Positions 7,381 through 16,795 are shown, counted from the first letter of the stretch. The stretch is 64,000 nt of DNA from Hymenobacter plasmatis (GCF_020711255.1 NZ_JAJFAW010000011.1:95781-159780); one strand, 5' to 3'. Program-made: numbers and translations. Notes: a model not told the origin generated them from the letters alone.

Positions 7381-8253
7381 CTAGCCCTCCCGTGAAAGAA
7401 TCGAGAGCAGCCGGTCGGGATAGTCTGTGGTCATGCCGTCGACGCCGAGGGCAAGGAGGCGTTGCATGTCTGCCGGTTCATTTACAGTCCAAGGCACCAA
7501 GCGGAGGCTGGGGAAATCTGTTCGCAAGGCCCGGACAGATTCTTCCATGACAGAATGAAAATCCGGTCCAAACGTGGAAGGTGTAAACCCTAGGTTGGCG
7601 ATACTGAAAGGCCACGGTAGGTTGTCCTCAACCAAAAGGCAGGTAGCCAAATTGGGCTGAAGTTGGTGGGCCAATTGGAGAATGCGCACGTCAAAGCTGA
7701 GCAGCGTAGTGCGTGCCAACACCTGCGCCGCGCTCAGCTCAGACATGACTAGGGACAGGAATTCTGATGGCCCGGGATGAAAGATATTGTCTCCCTCGGG
7801 GCTGCTTTTGATTTCAACGGAGTAGCCAAGCGGCGGGCGCCCTAGCCGCTGGGTAGCGGCTTCCAGAGTGGCAAGCGCTTCGCTTAGCAGGGGCTTGTAT
7901 GCGGGCGCCGAAACTTGCTCAGGAAAGCCCGGGTGCCGATGCTGGCCGCAGTCGCAACGGCGGATTTCGGCATAGGGCATTCGATACAGGTTGAACCGCT
8001 CCCTATCGTTTGAGCCTATACGCTGGCCGTTAGGGCCGAGGCAAATCTGGGAGTTGAGCCAGGGCTCGTGCGATACCACTACCTGCCTATCGGCGGAGAT
8101 GACAACGTCCAGCTCGATAACGTCGACACCCAGCGACAACGCGTGCAGAAAGGCGTCCAGTGTGTTCTCGGGCCGCAGGCCACGGCAGCCCCGATGCCCG
8201 TGTACCTCTGGGCGGCGAGCGGTGAAAGGATGCGTTGAAAGTGGAGTAGGCAT
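7381..8253 (-). CDS. Glycerophosphodiester phosphodiesterase family protein
   Basis: A 290-residue GDPD-family TIM-barrel enzyme, expected to hydrolyse glycerophosphodiesters to sn-glycerol 3-phosphate and an alcohol. The catalytic N-terminus HGHRGCRGLRPENTLDAF holds the conserved His-Arg and Glu-Asn-Thr. It is followed by metal ligands in IELDVVISADRQVVVSHEP, the YSVEIKSSP strand, and the C-terminal PWTVNEPADMQRLLALGVDG with TDYPD. The ATG at 8253 (MPTPLSTHPF) is preferred to the longer frame from 8316, whose first 21 residues look non-coding. No signal peptide, so probably cytosolic. Confidence 0.93.
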   Translation of the reverse strand: MPTPLSTHPFTARRPEVHGHRGCRGLRPENTLDAFLHALSLGVDVIELDVVISADRQVVVSHEPWLNSQICLGPNGQRIGSNDRERFNLYRMPYAEIRRCDCGQHRHPGFPEQVSAPAYKPLLSEALATLEAATQRLGRPPLGYSVEIKSSPEGDNIFHPGPSEFLSLVMSELSAAQVLARTTLLSFDVRILQLAHQLQPNLATCLLVEDNLPWPFSIANLGFTPSTFGPDFHSVMEESVRALRTDFPSLRLVPWTVNEPADMQRLLALGVDGMTTDYPDRLLSILSREG

Positions 8254-8386
8254 AGGCCAGCAGATGCGAATGAGGTGAATGGAAAAGAAGGTTGAACTGG
8301 ATGATAGTGGCTCCATTCAAAGATTGCTAGTGAGCAGGGCGTAGAAGCCTCGTCCCTCAGGCCAAAGCTGAACGGCAGGTTTAGGG

Positions 8387-8394
8387 TACTTTTG
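8387..8394 (+). promoter_or_regulatory. -7 box TACTTTTG before the DUF2939 gene
   Basis: TACTTTTG fits TAnnTTTG and ends 26 nt before the ATG at 8421. No clear -33 element is seen. Confidence 0.4.
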
Positions 8395-8420
8395 CGGCTC
8401 ATCACTATTGCTTACGCTTC

Positions 8421-9044
8421 ATGAAAAAACTGCTGTTACTTGTATTGCTGCTGGCACTGGGCGCTGGCGGGTACTATTACTATCGGAGCCTTAAGAATGG
8501 CCCCAAGGGAGCATTGGTATCCGCTGCAGCTGCCGTACAGACCCACGACATGGCAACATTCGAGAAGTACGTAGACGTGAACAGCGTGACCACCCACCTG
8601 GTGGATGATGTAGCCCAACAAGGCTCTACATTGGCTTCGCTGGTACCCGGCGGGGGTTTGCTCATGGGCGGCGCCTTGCGCATGATTAAGCCGGCCTTAG
8701 CCAGCGCGGCGCATCAGGAAGTGCAGCGCTATGTGGAGACGGGCTCGCTGGAAGCGGCCGCTGCAGCTACTCCCAAGCGCTTGGTGAACCTGTCATTAAC
8801 CGGATTGGCCAGTAGGGTTGTGAGCCCGGATAGTGAGTTCAAAGGCATCAAGTACACCCGCGAAGAAGGCGACAATGCCTTCGTTGGGCTGGAGGTGACG
8901 CAGCCCAGGTACGATACCACCATGGTGGTAGAAGTGAAGCTGCGCCGCCAGGGCGACCACTGGCAGATGACGCAAATCACGAACAGCGGGGAGTTGCTAC
9001 GCGGCGCGGCGCAGTTGGAAAAGAAGCGGCTGCTGAACCCATAG
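8421..9044 (+). CDS. DUF2939 domain protein, membrane-anchored
   Basis: A 207-residue protein with an N-terminal signal-anchor (KKLLLLVLLLALGAGGYYYY, residues 2-21) and a periplasmic domain resembling DUF2939. In that domain GPKGALVSAAAAVQTHDMAT begins a helix-rich fold and a strand-rich end (FVGLEVTQPRYDTTMVVEVK) closes it. The function of the family is unknown. Monocistronic by layout: its own -7 box upstream and a bidirectional terminator after the stop. Confidence 0.75.
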   Translation: MKKLLLLVLLLALGAGGYYYYRSLKNGPKGALVSAAAAVQTHDMATFEKYVDVNSVTTHLVDDVAQQGSTLASLVPGGGLLMGGALRMIKPALASAAHQEVQRYVETGSLEAAAAATPKRLVNLSLTGLASRVVSPDSEFKGIKYTREEGDNAFVGLEVTQPRYDTTMVVEVKLRRQGDHWQMTQITNSGELLRGAAQLEKKRLLNP

Positions 9045-9081
9045 GTTCCCTCGCCAATAAGGGTTGATAACGTTAAAAAAG

Positions 9082-9115
9082 AAAAGGCCCGTCGCAGATT
9101 TGCGACGGGCCTTTT
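9082..9115. terminator. Bidirectional terminator
   Basis: An 11-bp perfect stem (GGCCCGTCGCA at 9086-9096, TGCGACGGGCC at 9101-9111) is flanked by AAAA and TTTT. It serves the converging DUF2939 (plus) and PLDc_N (minus) genes. Confidence 0.9.
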
Positions 9116-9140
9116 CCGTTAGATGGTCCATTGGGGGAGG

Positions 9141-9431
9141 CTATACCACCCCGGTATTGGACTTGCCACGACCGGCAAACATGAAGTAGATGATGAGGCC
9201 GATGAAGGGGAAAAAGAAAATCACCGCGGCCCACAGAAGCTTCTTGCCGATGGTCCAGGGCTGGCGGAACACATCAAACATGGCAAAAAGGTCGAGCGCA
9301 AGAAGGACGTAGCCCCAGGTGCTCAAGCTGCCATTAGCATCGAAGCGGCTGCACGAGGTGGCAAGCATCATCAGGGGAAGCGCTAAGGCCGCAAAAGGCA
9401 AACGGGAAGCGAAATGGCGAAGGGTCTGCAT
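9141..9431 (-). CDS. PLDc_N-domain membrane protein
   Basis: A 96-residue protein similar to the N-terminal membrane module of cardiolipin synthases (PLDc_N). Two hydrophobic helices are visible (WGYVLLALDLFAMFDVFRQP and LLWAAVIFFFPFIGLIIYFM); the ending IIYFMFAGRGK is typical. The N-terminus (PFAALALPLMMLATSC) is an additional signal or lipobox-like stretch. The catalytic HKD domains are absent, so it is not an enzyme on its own. In Bacteroidota such short proteins are common and of unknown role. Confidence 0.75.
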   Translation of the reverse strand: MQTLRHFASRLPFAALALPLMMLATSCSRFDANGSLSTWGYVLLALDLFAMFDVFRQPWTIGKKLLWAAVIFFFPFIGLIIYFMFAGRGKSNTGVV

Positions 9432-9531
9432 GGAAAAGAAAGGAAAGTGAAAGAATGAACTATGCTCCCTTTACGCAATGCTTGCTAAATAGATTATACC
9501 AAATTTACTTTCAACCTTAAGTTATTGATTA

Positions 9532-10182
9532 TCAAAATTTTGATTGAACAAACAAGCTTATCTGATTAATGAAAGCCGGCCCCGCGAATGGCATCAGGGC
9601 AAGCAGGAGTACCACGCCGTAGAGCGCGCCATAGAAGTGGGCGTCGTGGTTGATGTTGTCGGCCCGGCGCCGGCCCATGTACCAGGAGTAAGCCAGGTAA
9701 AGGACGCCGAAGACGAAAGGCTGAATGGGGAAAGGAATGGGGAAAATGATGATGCCGCCTCCGTTGTTATTGACCGGAAAAAGCAGGATGCTGGCGAACA
9801 GCACCGACGACACCCCGCCCGAGGCACCCAGGCTGCGGTAGCCCGGGTTATCGCGGTGCTGGAAGTACGTAGGCAAATCGGACAGGATGATGCCGCCGAG
9901 GTAGAGCAGCAGGAACAACCCCAGCCCAAAGACCTCGCCATAGCCCTCAGCCAAGGCCCGCAGCACCACCGGGCCGAAGGAGTAGAAGGCAAACATGTTG
10001 AACAGTAGGTGGGCCCAGTCGGCGTGCAGAAAGCCGGAGGTGAGCAGGCGGTACCACTGCCCGCCGGAGCGGGCCATGCGGTACGGCTCCATTATCCAGG
10101 CGTTCATCAGTTCGTCCTTGGACCAGGCGTAGGCGGAGATGGCGACCGTGAGGCCGATGAGAATCAGAATGGGATTGAACAC
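9532..10182 (-). CDS. Rhomboid-family intramembrane serine protease
   Basis: A 216-residue polytopic membrane protein with rhomboid motifs: WYRLLTSGFLHADWAHLLFN (the His-Asn oxyanion region), the nucleophile GASGGVSS, and the catalytic His in NHDAHFYGALYG. Six helices are expected. Rhomboids cleave transmembrane substrates; the target here is unknown. It starts at GTG (10182-10180), six bases after the stop of the polyprenyl synthase gene, with no usable ATG upstream, so translation is probably coupled to that gene. Confidence 0.92.
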   Translation of the reverse strand: MFNPILILIGLTVAISAYAWSKDELMNAWIMEPYRMARSGGQWYRLLTSGFLHADWAHLLFNMFAFYSFGPVVLRALAEGYGEVFGLGLFLLLYLGGIILSDLPTYFQHRDNPGYRSLGASGGVSSVLFASILLFPVNNNGGGIIIFPIPFPIQPFVFGVLYLAYSWYMGRRRADNINHDAHFYGALYGVVLLLALMPFAGPAFINQISLFVQSKF

Positions 10183-10188
10183 GGTGGG

Positions 10189-11160
10189 TTAGTTTTCGCG
10201 GTCCATGAGCTGGAGCGCGAGGTGATGCAGGGGCTCCTTGCGCACAGCGGGGGCCGCCACGCGCTCCAAATGCTGAAGAGCATCCTGGAAGTAGGTATTG
10301 ATGAGTGCTTCCGTCTGGGGACGAATTTCGAGCTCATCGTAGATGCTGCGCACGGCCAGCACCTTGGCATCGGCGTCGGTCACGGGCTGGGCGATTAGCT
10401 GGCGCAGGATGGTTTGCTGGGAATCGTTGGCCTGGGCCAGGGCGGTAAGCAGCAGAAAGGTCTTTTTGTCGGAAACGATGTCGCCGCCCACGCGCTTGCC
10501 AAAGGTGGCGGCGTCGCCGTAAACGTCGAGCAGGTCGTCGCGGAGCTGGAAGGCCAGCCCAATGTCGGTGCCGAACTGGCGGAGGTGGTCGGCGTCTTCC
10601 TCGGTGGCACCGCTGAGGCGGGCGCCCAGCTCCAGGCAGAAGCCCAGGAGCACGGCCGTTTTCAGCCGAATCATGTCCAGGTATTGGGCAATGCTAACCT
10701 GCGGCTCGGTCTCGAAATTCATGTCCCACTGCTGGCCTTCGCAGACCTCGGCGGCCGTCTGGCCGAAACGGCGCAGAATGGTGGGAAGCAGCTCGGCGGG
10801 CACGTCCAGGAACAGCTCGTAAGCCCGCACCAGCATCACGTCGCCGGAGAGGATGGCCACGTTCGGGTTCCATTTTTCGTGCACCGTGGCCTGGCCGCGG
10901 CGTAGGGGCGCCTGGTCCATGAGGTCGTCGTGGAGCAAGGTGAAGTTGTGGAAGACTTCGGTGGCCAGCGCGGGCTTGAGAATGGGCGTCAGCTCGTCGG
11001 TGAAGAGGTGGGCACCGAGCAGCGTGAGCAGCGGCCGAATGCGCTTGCCGCCCAAACCCATGATGTATCGGATGGGGGCGTACAACGTATCGGGCTGCTC
11101 GCCATAATTGAGCTGAGCGAGAGCAGCGGTGATTTGAGCGGGGAAGTCAGCAGGGGTCAT
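10189..11160 (-). CDS. Polyprenyl synthetase family protein (trans-isoprenyl diphosphate synthase)
   Basis: A 323-residue head-to-tail prenyl transferase that extends allylic diphosphates with isopentenyl diphosphate, supplying for example the menaquinone side chain or carotenoid precursors. Both Asp-rich motifs are clear: LLHDDLMDQAPLRRG (first) and LAFQLRDDLLDVYGD (second), with GGKRIRP near residue 33 for diphosphate binding. Chain length cannot be set from sequence alone; octaprenyl or heptaprenyl synthase is likeliest in Bacteroidota. Forms a two-gene operon with the rhomboid gene. Confidence 0.94.
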   Translation of the reverse strand: MTPADFPAQITAALAQLNYGEQPDTLYAPIRYIMGLGGKRIRPLLTLLGAHLFTDELTPILKPALATEVFHNFTLLHDDLMDQAPLRRGQATVHEKWNPNVAILSGDVMLVRAYELFLDVPAELLPTILRRFGQTAAEVCEGQQWDMNFETEPQVSIAQYLDMIRLKTAVLLGFCLELGARLSGATEEDADHLRQFGTDIGLAFQLRDDLLDVYGDAATFGKRVGGDIVSDKKTFLLLTALAQANDSQQTILRQLIAQPVTDADAKVLAVRSIYDELEIRPQTEALINTYFQDALQHLERVAAPAVRKEPLHHLALQLMDREN

Positions 11161-11218
11161 ATTGCGTGCAAAGAACGGGGGCGGCTGGCATCTTATTGGT
11201 CATTGGCATCTGCCCCTA

Positions 11219-11352
11219 CCTGTCATCCTGAACGCAGCGAAGCGGAGTGAAGGACCTAAGAAGAGAAGAACAGCTGGCAGTAGATGAATACTGCTAACCG
11301 TTCAGCTTCCAAAAGGTCCTTCACTCCGCTTCGCTGCGTTCAGGATGACAGG
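11219..11352. repeat. 39-bp perfect inverted repeat (family D)
   Basis: The arms at 11219-11257 and 11314-11352 are perfectly complementary (CCTGTCATCCTGAACGCAGC at the left end) with a 56-nt spacer. The right arm ends 21 bp past the 3' end of rnr. The arm resembles family A (GTCATGCTGAGCGCAGC) in layout but differs in sequence. Likely a dispersed hairpin that also ends rnr transcription. Confidence 0.85.
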
Positions 11353-11372
11353 CGTGGGTATGCTTTAAGGTT

Positions 11373-13847
11373 CTACCGGCGCTTGCCTTTGTGGGCGCCC
11401 TTCGCCATGCCGCCGCTGCTGTGGTCGCGGTAGCCACGAGGGGCTCCGCCGCCACGGGTGCGGCGGTCTTCGGCTTCACGCTTTTTCACGTGGTCGGGGC
11501 GGTTATCGACTAGTTCAAAGTCGATGGTGCGGTCGAGCAGGTTGGCAGATTTCACCACCACTTCCATCACGTCGCCGAATTGGATGATGCGCTTGGTCTT
11601 CTGACCTACGATGCGGTAGTTGTCCTTATCAAGCTCAAAGAAGTCGCCGGGAATGTCGCTCAGGCGCACCATGCCCTCGCACTTGTTCTCCTCGATTTCG
11701 ATGTACATGCCGCGCTCGGTGAGGCCAGATACGACGCCCTTGAAGGTGTTGCCGATTTCGTCGGCCATGAACTCCACCTGCTTGAACTTAATGCTGGCTC
11801 GCTCGGCATTGGCCGCCAGTTTTTCGCGGGCCGAGGAGTGCTTGCATTCTTCTTCCACGGGGTCGACGGGCACGTTCTTGCCGCCGAGCAGGTAGTGCTC
11901 GAGCAGGCGGTGGGCCATCATGTCGGGGTAGCGGCGGATGGGCGAGGTGAAGTGCGAGTAGTGGTCGAAGGCCAGGCCGAAGTGGCCCAGCGGCTCGGTG
12001 CTGTAGATGGCCTTGGCCATGGTCCGGATGGCGAGGCCCTGGAGCACGTTCTGCTCGGGCTTGCCCACCACTTCCGAGCTCAGGTTGTTGAGCTCGGTGC
12101 TCACCTTTTTGGGGTTATCGAGCTTGAGCTGGTAGCCGAACTTCTGGGCGAAGAGGGCGAAGGTTTGCAGGCGTTCGGGCTCGGGCGCGTCGTGGGTGCG
12201 GTACACCATGGTGAAGCGTGGCTTGGTCTTTTTGAGGTTGAACACGAACTCGGCCACCTTGCGGTTGGCCAGCAGCATGAACTCCTCAATCATCTTGTGC
12301 GCGTCCTTGCGCTCCTTCACATACACGCCGAGGGGCTTGCCTTGCTCGTCGAGGCGGAACTTCACTTCCTGGGTTTCGAAGGTGATGGCGCCTTGTTTGA
12401 AGCGCTGGGCGCAGATTTTATGCGCCATGTCGTTGAGCACATTTATCTCCTCGGCGTGGTCGCCGGCCTTGCTCTCGATGCGCTCCTGGGCCTCCTCATA
12501 GGAGAAGCGGCGGTCGGAGTGAATGATGGTTTTGCCGAACCACGACTCGTAGAGCTTGCCGTTTTCGTCCAGCTCAAACACGGCTGAGAACGTCAGCTTG
12601 TCTTCGTGCGGGCGCAGCGAGCAGAGGCCGTTGCTCAGGCGCTCGGGCAGCATGGGAATCACGCGGTCCACCAGGTACACCGAGGTGGCGCGGTGCTTGC
12701 CCTCGCGCTCCAGCTCGGTGCCGGGGCGCACGTAGTGGGTCACGTCGGCGATGTGCACGCCTACTTCCCAGTGGCCGTTCTCCAGCTTCTGAATGCTCAG
12801 GGCATCGTCGAAGTCCTTGGCGTCGGCCGGGTCGATGGTGAAGGTGGTAATGTTGCGGAAGTCGCGGCGGCGGGCAATTTCCTCATCAGAAATAACCTCG
12901 CTGATGCCTTCCGATTCGGTTTCCACCTCCTCGGGGAATTCGAAGGGCAAGCCGAACTCGGCCATGATGGCGTTAATCTCAGCTTCGTTGCCGCCGGCCG
13001 CGCCGAAGTTGCGGACAACCTCGCCCACCGGCTGACGGCCGCTGTCTTCCGGAAACTCGTTGATGCGCACCAGCACCTTGTCGCCGTTGCGGGCATCGTG
13101 CAGCAAGTGCGGGGGCACAAACACGTCGAAGTACACCTTGCGGTTGTCGGCCTTCACGAAGCCGAGCGTGCCCTGCACCTGCAGGCGCCCGACGATTTCG
13201 GGGCGCACGCGCTTGAGCACTTCCACCACGTCGCCCACCGGGCGGCCGTCGCGGGAGCTGCGCAGGCGCACCCGCACCACGTCGCCCTGCAGCGCAAACT
13301 TGAGCTGGTCGGTGAACACGCGGATGTCGTCGGCATTGCCGGTGCCTTCGGGCACCACAAAGGCGAAGTTGGGCGTAGCCAAATCCACCGTGCCGATGAC
13401 CGTGTTGGTATCGCGCTTCGGACGGGAGTCGTCGCCCACGTAGTCGAAGCCAGCCCCGCGGCGGCGGTGCACCACGGGGTCCTGGCCAAACTCGGCGGCG
13501 GCAAAACGCTCCACGTCCGGGCCTGTCGGCGGCTGGGCTTTTTTAGTCGATTTGCGGGCATTATACGGCATCAGTGCGGCGGCCACGGCTTCTGTATCGG
13601 CCAAGCGGTATTCGTCGTTCTGAAGCAGCGTAATGAGTCCGTTTTTGCGCAGCACCTTGATGTGGGCAAATATCTCCTCGCGCTGGCCCTTGGTCGTGAC
13701 GCCGAGGCGGCGCGACAGCTGCCGGTAGGCAAGGACTTTGGTGGGGTTGTCGGTAAAGGCGCTCAGCACTTGGGCTTGCGTGATGGGCGCGGGTTCGGGC
13801 TTTTCGCGCTTGGCGCGGGGAGCCCGGGGAGTTTCGGGGGTGTTCAT
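11373..13847 (-). CDS. rnr: Ribonuclease R
   Basis: An 824-residue RNase II-superfamily 3'-5' exoribonuclease that degrades structured RNA. Order of domains: N-terminal winged helix (about 20-90, ITQAQVLSAFTDNPTKVLAY), cold-shock/OB domains (150-290), the catalytic RNB domain starting TFTIDPADAKDFDDALSIQK (its Asp cluster binds magnesium), HFTSPIRRYPDMMAHRLL, then a C-terminal S1 domain (FKGVVSGLTERGMYIEIEEN) and a basic Gly/Arg/Lys tail. ATG at 13847. Inverted repeats lie downstream (family D) and upstream (family B). Confidence 0.97.
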   Translation of the reverse strand: MNTPETPRAPRAKREKPEPAPITQAQVLSAFTDNPTKVLAYRQLSRRLGVTTKGQREEIFAHIKVLRKNGLITLLQNDEYRLADTEAVAAALMPYNARKSTKKAQPPTGPDVERFAAAEFGQDPVVHRRRGAGFDYVGDDSRPKRDTNTVIGTVDLATPNFAFVVPEGTGNADDIRVFTDQLKFALQGDVVRVRLRSSRDGRPVGDVVEVLKRVRPEIVGRLQVQGTLGFVKADNRKVYFDVFVPPHLLHDARNGDKVLVRINEFPEDSGRQPVGEVVRNFGAAGGNEAEINAIMAEFGLPFEFPEEVETESEGISEVISDEEIARRRDFRNITTFTIDPADAKDFDDALSIQKLENGHWEVGVHIADVTHYVRPGTELEREGKHRATSVYLVDRVIPMLPERLSNGLCSLRPHEDKLTFSAVFELDENGKLYESWFGKTIIHSDRRFSYEEAQERIESKAGDHAEEINVLNDMAHKICAQRFKQGAITFETQEVKFRLDEQGKPLGVYVKERKDAHKMIEEFMLLANRKVAEFVFNLKKTKPRFTMVYRTHDAPEPERLQTFALFAQKFGYQLKLDNPKKVSTELNNLSSEVVGKPEQNVLQGLAIRTMAKAIYSTEPLGHFGLAFDHYSHFTSPIRRYPDMMAHRLLEHYLLGGKNVPVDPVEEECKHSSAREKLAANAERASIKFKQVEFMADEIGNTFKGVVSGLTERGMYIEIEENKCEGMVRLSDIPGDFFELDKDNYRIVGQKTKRIIQFGDVMEVVVKSANLLDRTIDFELVDNRPDHVKKREAEDRRTRGGGAPRGYRDHSSGGMAKGAHKGKRR

Positions 13848-13956
13848 GTAAAAGAGTTGGCCGCCGAAAAGTTGATTGGTCGCAGGCGGCGAGAGCGGAA
13901 AAAATGGTTGGCCGAATTACCGGCACGGTAAGTAAAACGCGGCCGGCGCCGCTAGG

Positions 13957-14087
13957 TTGTAGCGCGGACTTTTAGTCCGCGCAGGTTATCGCAACGCGTC
14001 GTTTGAACACGAACTGCCTACAGCAGACTCTGTGGTGTGTCGCCGCAAGGAATTTGGTCGGGCGCGGACTAAAAGTCCGCGCTACAA
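13957..14087. repeat. 26-bp perfect inverted repeat (family B)
   Basis: The arms at 13957-13982 (TTGTAGCGCGGACTTTTAGT and on) and 14062-14087 are perfect reverse complements, 79 nt apart. Each arm is itself a small hairpin (GCGGACT-TTT-AGTCCGC). The right arm abuts the stop codon of the ABC gene at 14088. A second copy of the family is at 41689-41765. Confidence 0.85.
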
Positions 14088-15992
14088 TTACGCTCGACTG
14101 GCTACGGCGGCTTCGATGTCGGCCAAGCTATCCTTCGGGATGGCAGCCAGCAAGCCCTGGGTGTATTCGTGTTGGGGAGCGGCGTAGATGCCCTCCGCCG
14201 GGCCGCTTTCCACGATGCGGCCCTGGTGCATGACCAGCAGCCGGTCACTCATAAACCGGGCCACGGACAGGTCGTGCGTGATGAATAAATAAGTGATGCC
14301 GAACTCGCGTTTGAGGTCGTTAAGCAGGTTGAGGACCTGCGCCTGCACCGAGACGTCGAGGGCCGAAACCGACTCGTCGCAGACAATCAGCTTGGGCTGC
14401 AAGGCCAGCGCCCGGGCTATGCAGATGCGCTGCCGCTGCCCGCCGCTGAACTCGTGCGGGTAGCGCTGGAAATGCTCGTCGCGCAGGCCCACGGTGCGCA
14501 GCAGCTCCATCACTTTCGCTTTTTGCTGCTGGCGGGTGCCGCCCACGTTGTGCACGCGCATCGGCTCCCAAATGGCCTCGCCCACCGTCAGCATGGGGTT
14601 GAGGGCCGCGTAGGGGTCCTGGAACACCAGCTGCAAATCGCGCCGACGGCGGCGCAAGTCCCCACTGGACAGTTTGGCCAAATCGGTTCCTTCGAACAGG
14701 ATGCTGCCCGCCGTTGGTTCCGTGAGGCGGAGCAGCGCCCGGCCCAGCGTGGTTTTGCCGCAGCCCGACTCCCCTACCAGCCCAATGGTCTCGCCGGGGT
14801 AGAGCGTGAAGCTGACATCGTCCACGGCCCGCACGTAGTCGGTAGCCCGCCGGAAGAAGCCCTTGCGAAGCGGGAAGTAGACCTGGAGGTTTTGAACCTG
14901 GAGAAGCGGTTCAGTTGAGCTGGGCTTTTCGGCCACGAGCGGCTCGCTGACAGGCGCCGAAGTAAGCTCAACGGGGCGTGGAACACCCCCAATTGGGCTA
15001 TGTTCCACGGGGAACGTTTTGGCGGTTTCAATTTTATCCCGTAACTGCTGTTCCTCCACGGCCGGCCAGGATTCCGCAAGTGCCTCATCTGGCAGCGGAA
15101 GCACGGGCGCGGGCTGGGCCAAAAGCTGCCCGCTGGCATCTTCCCGCATGAAATCGGCCACCACGGGCAGGCGTTTTTTGCCCACCGAGAGGCGCGGACG
15201 GCACGCCAAAAGGCCTTTTGTGTACGGATGTTGCGGATTTGAAAAAATATCCAGCACCCTCCCCTGTTCCACAACCTTGCCCCGGTACATCACCAGAATG
15301 CGGTCGGCGATTTCGGCCACCACGCCCAGGTCGTGGGTGATGAAAAGCACGGCGGTGTTGTGCTGCCGGCGCAGGTCGTCAATCAGGCGCAGCATGCGGG
15401 CCTGCACCGTCACGTCGAGGGCGGTGGTGGGCTCGTCGGCGATGAGCAGGGCCGGGCGGCAGGCCATGGCCATGGCAATCATCACGCGCTGCTTTTGACC
15501 ACCCGAAATCTCGTGCGGGTAGCTGTTGAAAATGGCTTCGGGGCGCGGCAGTTGGGCTTCGGCAAATAGCTCAATGGTGCGCTGCTTGGCGGCCTTGGGC
15601 GTGCAGTCGGTGTGCAGCAGCAGGGCTTCCACCACCTGGCTGCCGCAGGTATACACGGGGTTGAGCGAGGTCATCGGCTCCTGAAAAATCATCCCGATGT
15701 CGTTGCCGCGCACCTGGCGCAGGTCGGTTTCGGAGAGTTTCAGCAGGTCGGTATTGCCGAGCTTTTCGGAGAGGAATACGGTGCTGCCGCTGGCAATGCG
15801 GCCGGGCGGCATCGGAATCAGCCCAAGCAGGGCCAGAGACGTCACCGATTTGCCCGAGCCCGACTCGCCCACAATGGCCAGCGTCTCGCCCCGGTTCAGC
15901 TCAAACGACACGTTGTCCACGGCCCGCACGTCGCCGCGGTGGCTGGAGAAGTCAATGGTGAGGTTGGAAACGGTGAGCAGCGGGTTGGGCAC
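14088..15992 (-). CDS. Fused dipeptide/oligopeptide ABC transporter ATP-binding protein (two NBDs)
   Basis: A 634-residue protein joining two Dpp/Opp/Gsi-type ATPase domains. NBD1 has Walker A GESGSGKS at 42-49, signature [10 protein letters not shown] and Walker [16 protein letters not shown]2 has Walker A GESGCGKT in the second half, signature [14 protein letters not shown] and Walker [14 protein letters not shown] linker of about 100 residues rich in Pro, Glu and Ala joins them. It powers peptide or nickel uptake when paired with two permeases and a binding protein, none of which is in this window. The start is GTG at 15992, since no in-frame ATG exists close upstream. Fusion of the two ATPases is common (GsiA-like). 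Confidence 0.93.
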   Translation of the reverse strand: MPNPLLTVSNLTIDFSSHRGDVRAVDNVSFELNRGETLAIVGESGSGKSVTSLALLGLIPMPPGRIASGSTVFLSEKLGNTDLLKLSETDLRQVRGNDIGMIFQEPMTSLNPVYTCGSQVVEALLLHTDCTPKAAKQRTIELFAEAQLPRPEAIFNSYPHEISGGQKQRVMIAMAMACRPALLIADEPTTALDVTVQARMLRLIDDLRRQHNTAVLFITHDLGVVAEIADRILVMYRGKVVEQGRVLDIFSNPQHPYTKGLLACRPRLSVGKKRLPVVADFMREDASGQLLAQPAPVLPLPDEALAESWPAVEEQQLRDKIETAKTFPVEHSPIGGVPRPVELTSAPVSEPLVAEKPSSTEPLLQVQNLQVYFPLRKGFFRRATDYVRAVDDVSFTLYPGETIGLVGESGCGKTTLGRALLRLTEPTAGSILFEGTDLAKLSSGDLRRRRRDLQLVFQDPYAALNPMLTVGEAIWEPMRVHNVGGTRQQQKAKVMELLRTVGLRDEHFQRYPHEFSGGQRQRICIARALALQPKLIVCDESVSALDVSVQAQVLNLLNDLKREFGITYLFITHDLSVARFMSDRLLVMHQGRIVESGPAEGIYAAPQHEYTQGLLAAIPKDSLADIEAAVASRA

Positions 15993-16037
15993 GGAGGGAA
16001 GTAATGGCGGTTTTTGAGCGATTTAGACATGCAAGAA

Positions 16038-16079
16038 CGTCATGCTGAGCTTGCCGAAGCATCTCTACTGCTTCGTTGA
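16038..16079 (-). repeat. Single copy of repeat family A (left flank of the GIY-YIG locus)
   Basis: This 42-bp unit begins CGTCATGCTGAGCTTGCCGA and ends GCTTCGTTGA. It matches the reverse complement of 16796-16838 with few differences. Elsewhere in the window the same unit forms compact hairpins; here its two halves are 716 bp apart. Confidence 0.8.
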
Positions 16080-16081
16080 GG

Positions 16082-16380
16082 TTAGCCGCCCCAACTTTCT
16101 AAATCAATGGCCTGCCAAGTCGGATTAAATGCAGTAATCAGCGCGTCTTTTTTTCGACGTGTCCAGCCTTTCAACTGCTTTTCCCGCGCTATGGCTTGCG
16201 TAGCATCAGGCGACGTTTCAAAGTAAACCAACAAATCAGCCTGATACCGCCCGGTAAATTTTCCTGCATCGCCCCGGCCGCGGCTGTGCTCATAAAGCCG
16301 TCGCGTCAGGTCGTTGGTAACGCCAATGTAAAGAACGGTTTGGGTTTGATTCGTCAGGATGTCAGGATGTAGACGTACAC
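16082..16380 (-). pseudogene. Broken GIY-YIG nuclease gene (8-bp tandem duplication)
   Basis: Read on the minus strand, this encodes a UPF0213-type single-domain GIY-YIG protein: start VYVYILT, then NQTQTVLYIGVTNDLTRRLY, EHSRGRGDAGKF, AREKQLKGWTRRKKDALI and a C-terminus ending DLESWGG. The frame is broken after residue 8 by a tandem duplication of GTCAGGAT (16353-16360 and 16361-16368). Removing one copy restores an uninterrupted 96-codon frame from the GTG at 16380 to the TAA at 16084-16082. The active-site Tyr, Arg and Glu region is otherwise intact, so the lesion looks recent. A sequencing error is possible. It lies between two opposed family-A repeats. Confidence 0.8.
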
Positions 16381-16389
16381 GTTGAAAAT

Positions 16390-16743
16390 TTATGGCTTGC
16401 GAATAAGAGTGAAATACTCTTTATAAAACCTATAAATCTTCACGGAATCTTCCTTCGTGTACAGCTGCAATGTGTCCCCTTTTAGATTATAGCTCTCATT
16501 ATGAAACACACCACTATGTTTTTGAGAGTCTAACACCAATTTCCCTGGAGTCTTATGCCAGATGCCTTTGTACGTATTTGTCTTTCGAGGACTGCTATGA
16601 TACCAAGTTGAATATGCGAAAGTAGAATCGCTGAACAGCGTCACAATAAGATGAGAATGGTACGGACTTCCTCCCTCATATTTCTCTATAACATGCTTAC
16701 GAGAAGGCAATAACAGCAGAACTGACAAGCTCAATACTTTCAT
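16390..16743 (-). CDS. Hypothetical exported protein
   Basis: A 117-residue product that I do not recognise. The N-terminus (MKVLSLSVLLLLPSRKH) is hydrophobic and could be a short signal peptide, but no clean cleavage site follows. The rest is strand-rich (FSDSTFAYSTWYHSS, KGIWHKTPGKLVLDSQK, GDTLQLYTKEDSVKIY), reminiscent of small beta-barrel lipocalin-like folds that report on residual values, but this is only a shape impression. The coding DNA is visibly AT-richer than its neighbours, suggesting transfer. It lies with the broken GIY-YIG gene inside a pair of opposed family-A repeats. Confidence 0.55.
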   Translation of the reverse strand: MKVLSLSVLLLLPSRKHVIEKYEGGSPYHSHLIVTLFSDSTFAYSTWYHSSPRKTNTYKGIWHKTPGKLVLDSQKHSGVFHNESYNLKGDTLQLYTKEDSVKIYRFYKEYFTLIRKP

Positions 16744-16795
16744 TTTGAATTTGGCAAAGGATTGATGCTATCAGCTATTTTTGGTTAAAGCACTG

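Noticed and set aside
12606..13931. Long plus-strand frame opposite rnr
   Set aside because: Shadow of the GC-rich rnr gene: Ala/Val/His/Gly-rich with no family resemblance. Similar frames oppose ileS, fumC and the M28 gene.
15001..15016. parS-like TGTTCCACGGGGAACG
   Set aside because: The central CACGTG is changed to CACGGG and it lies in the coding linker of the ABC ATPase, so ParB binding is unlikely.
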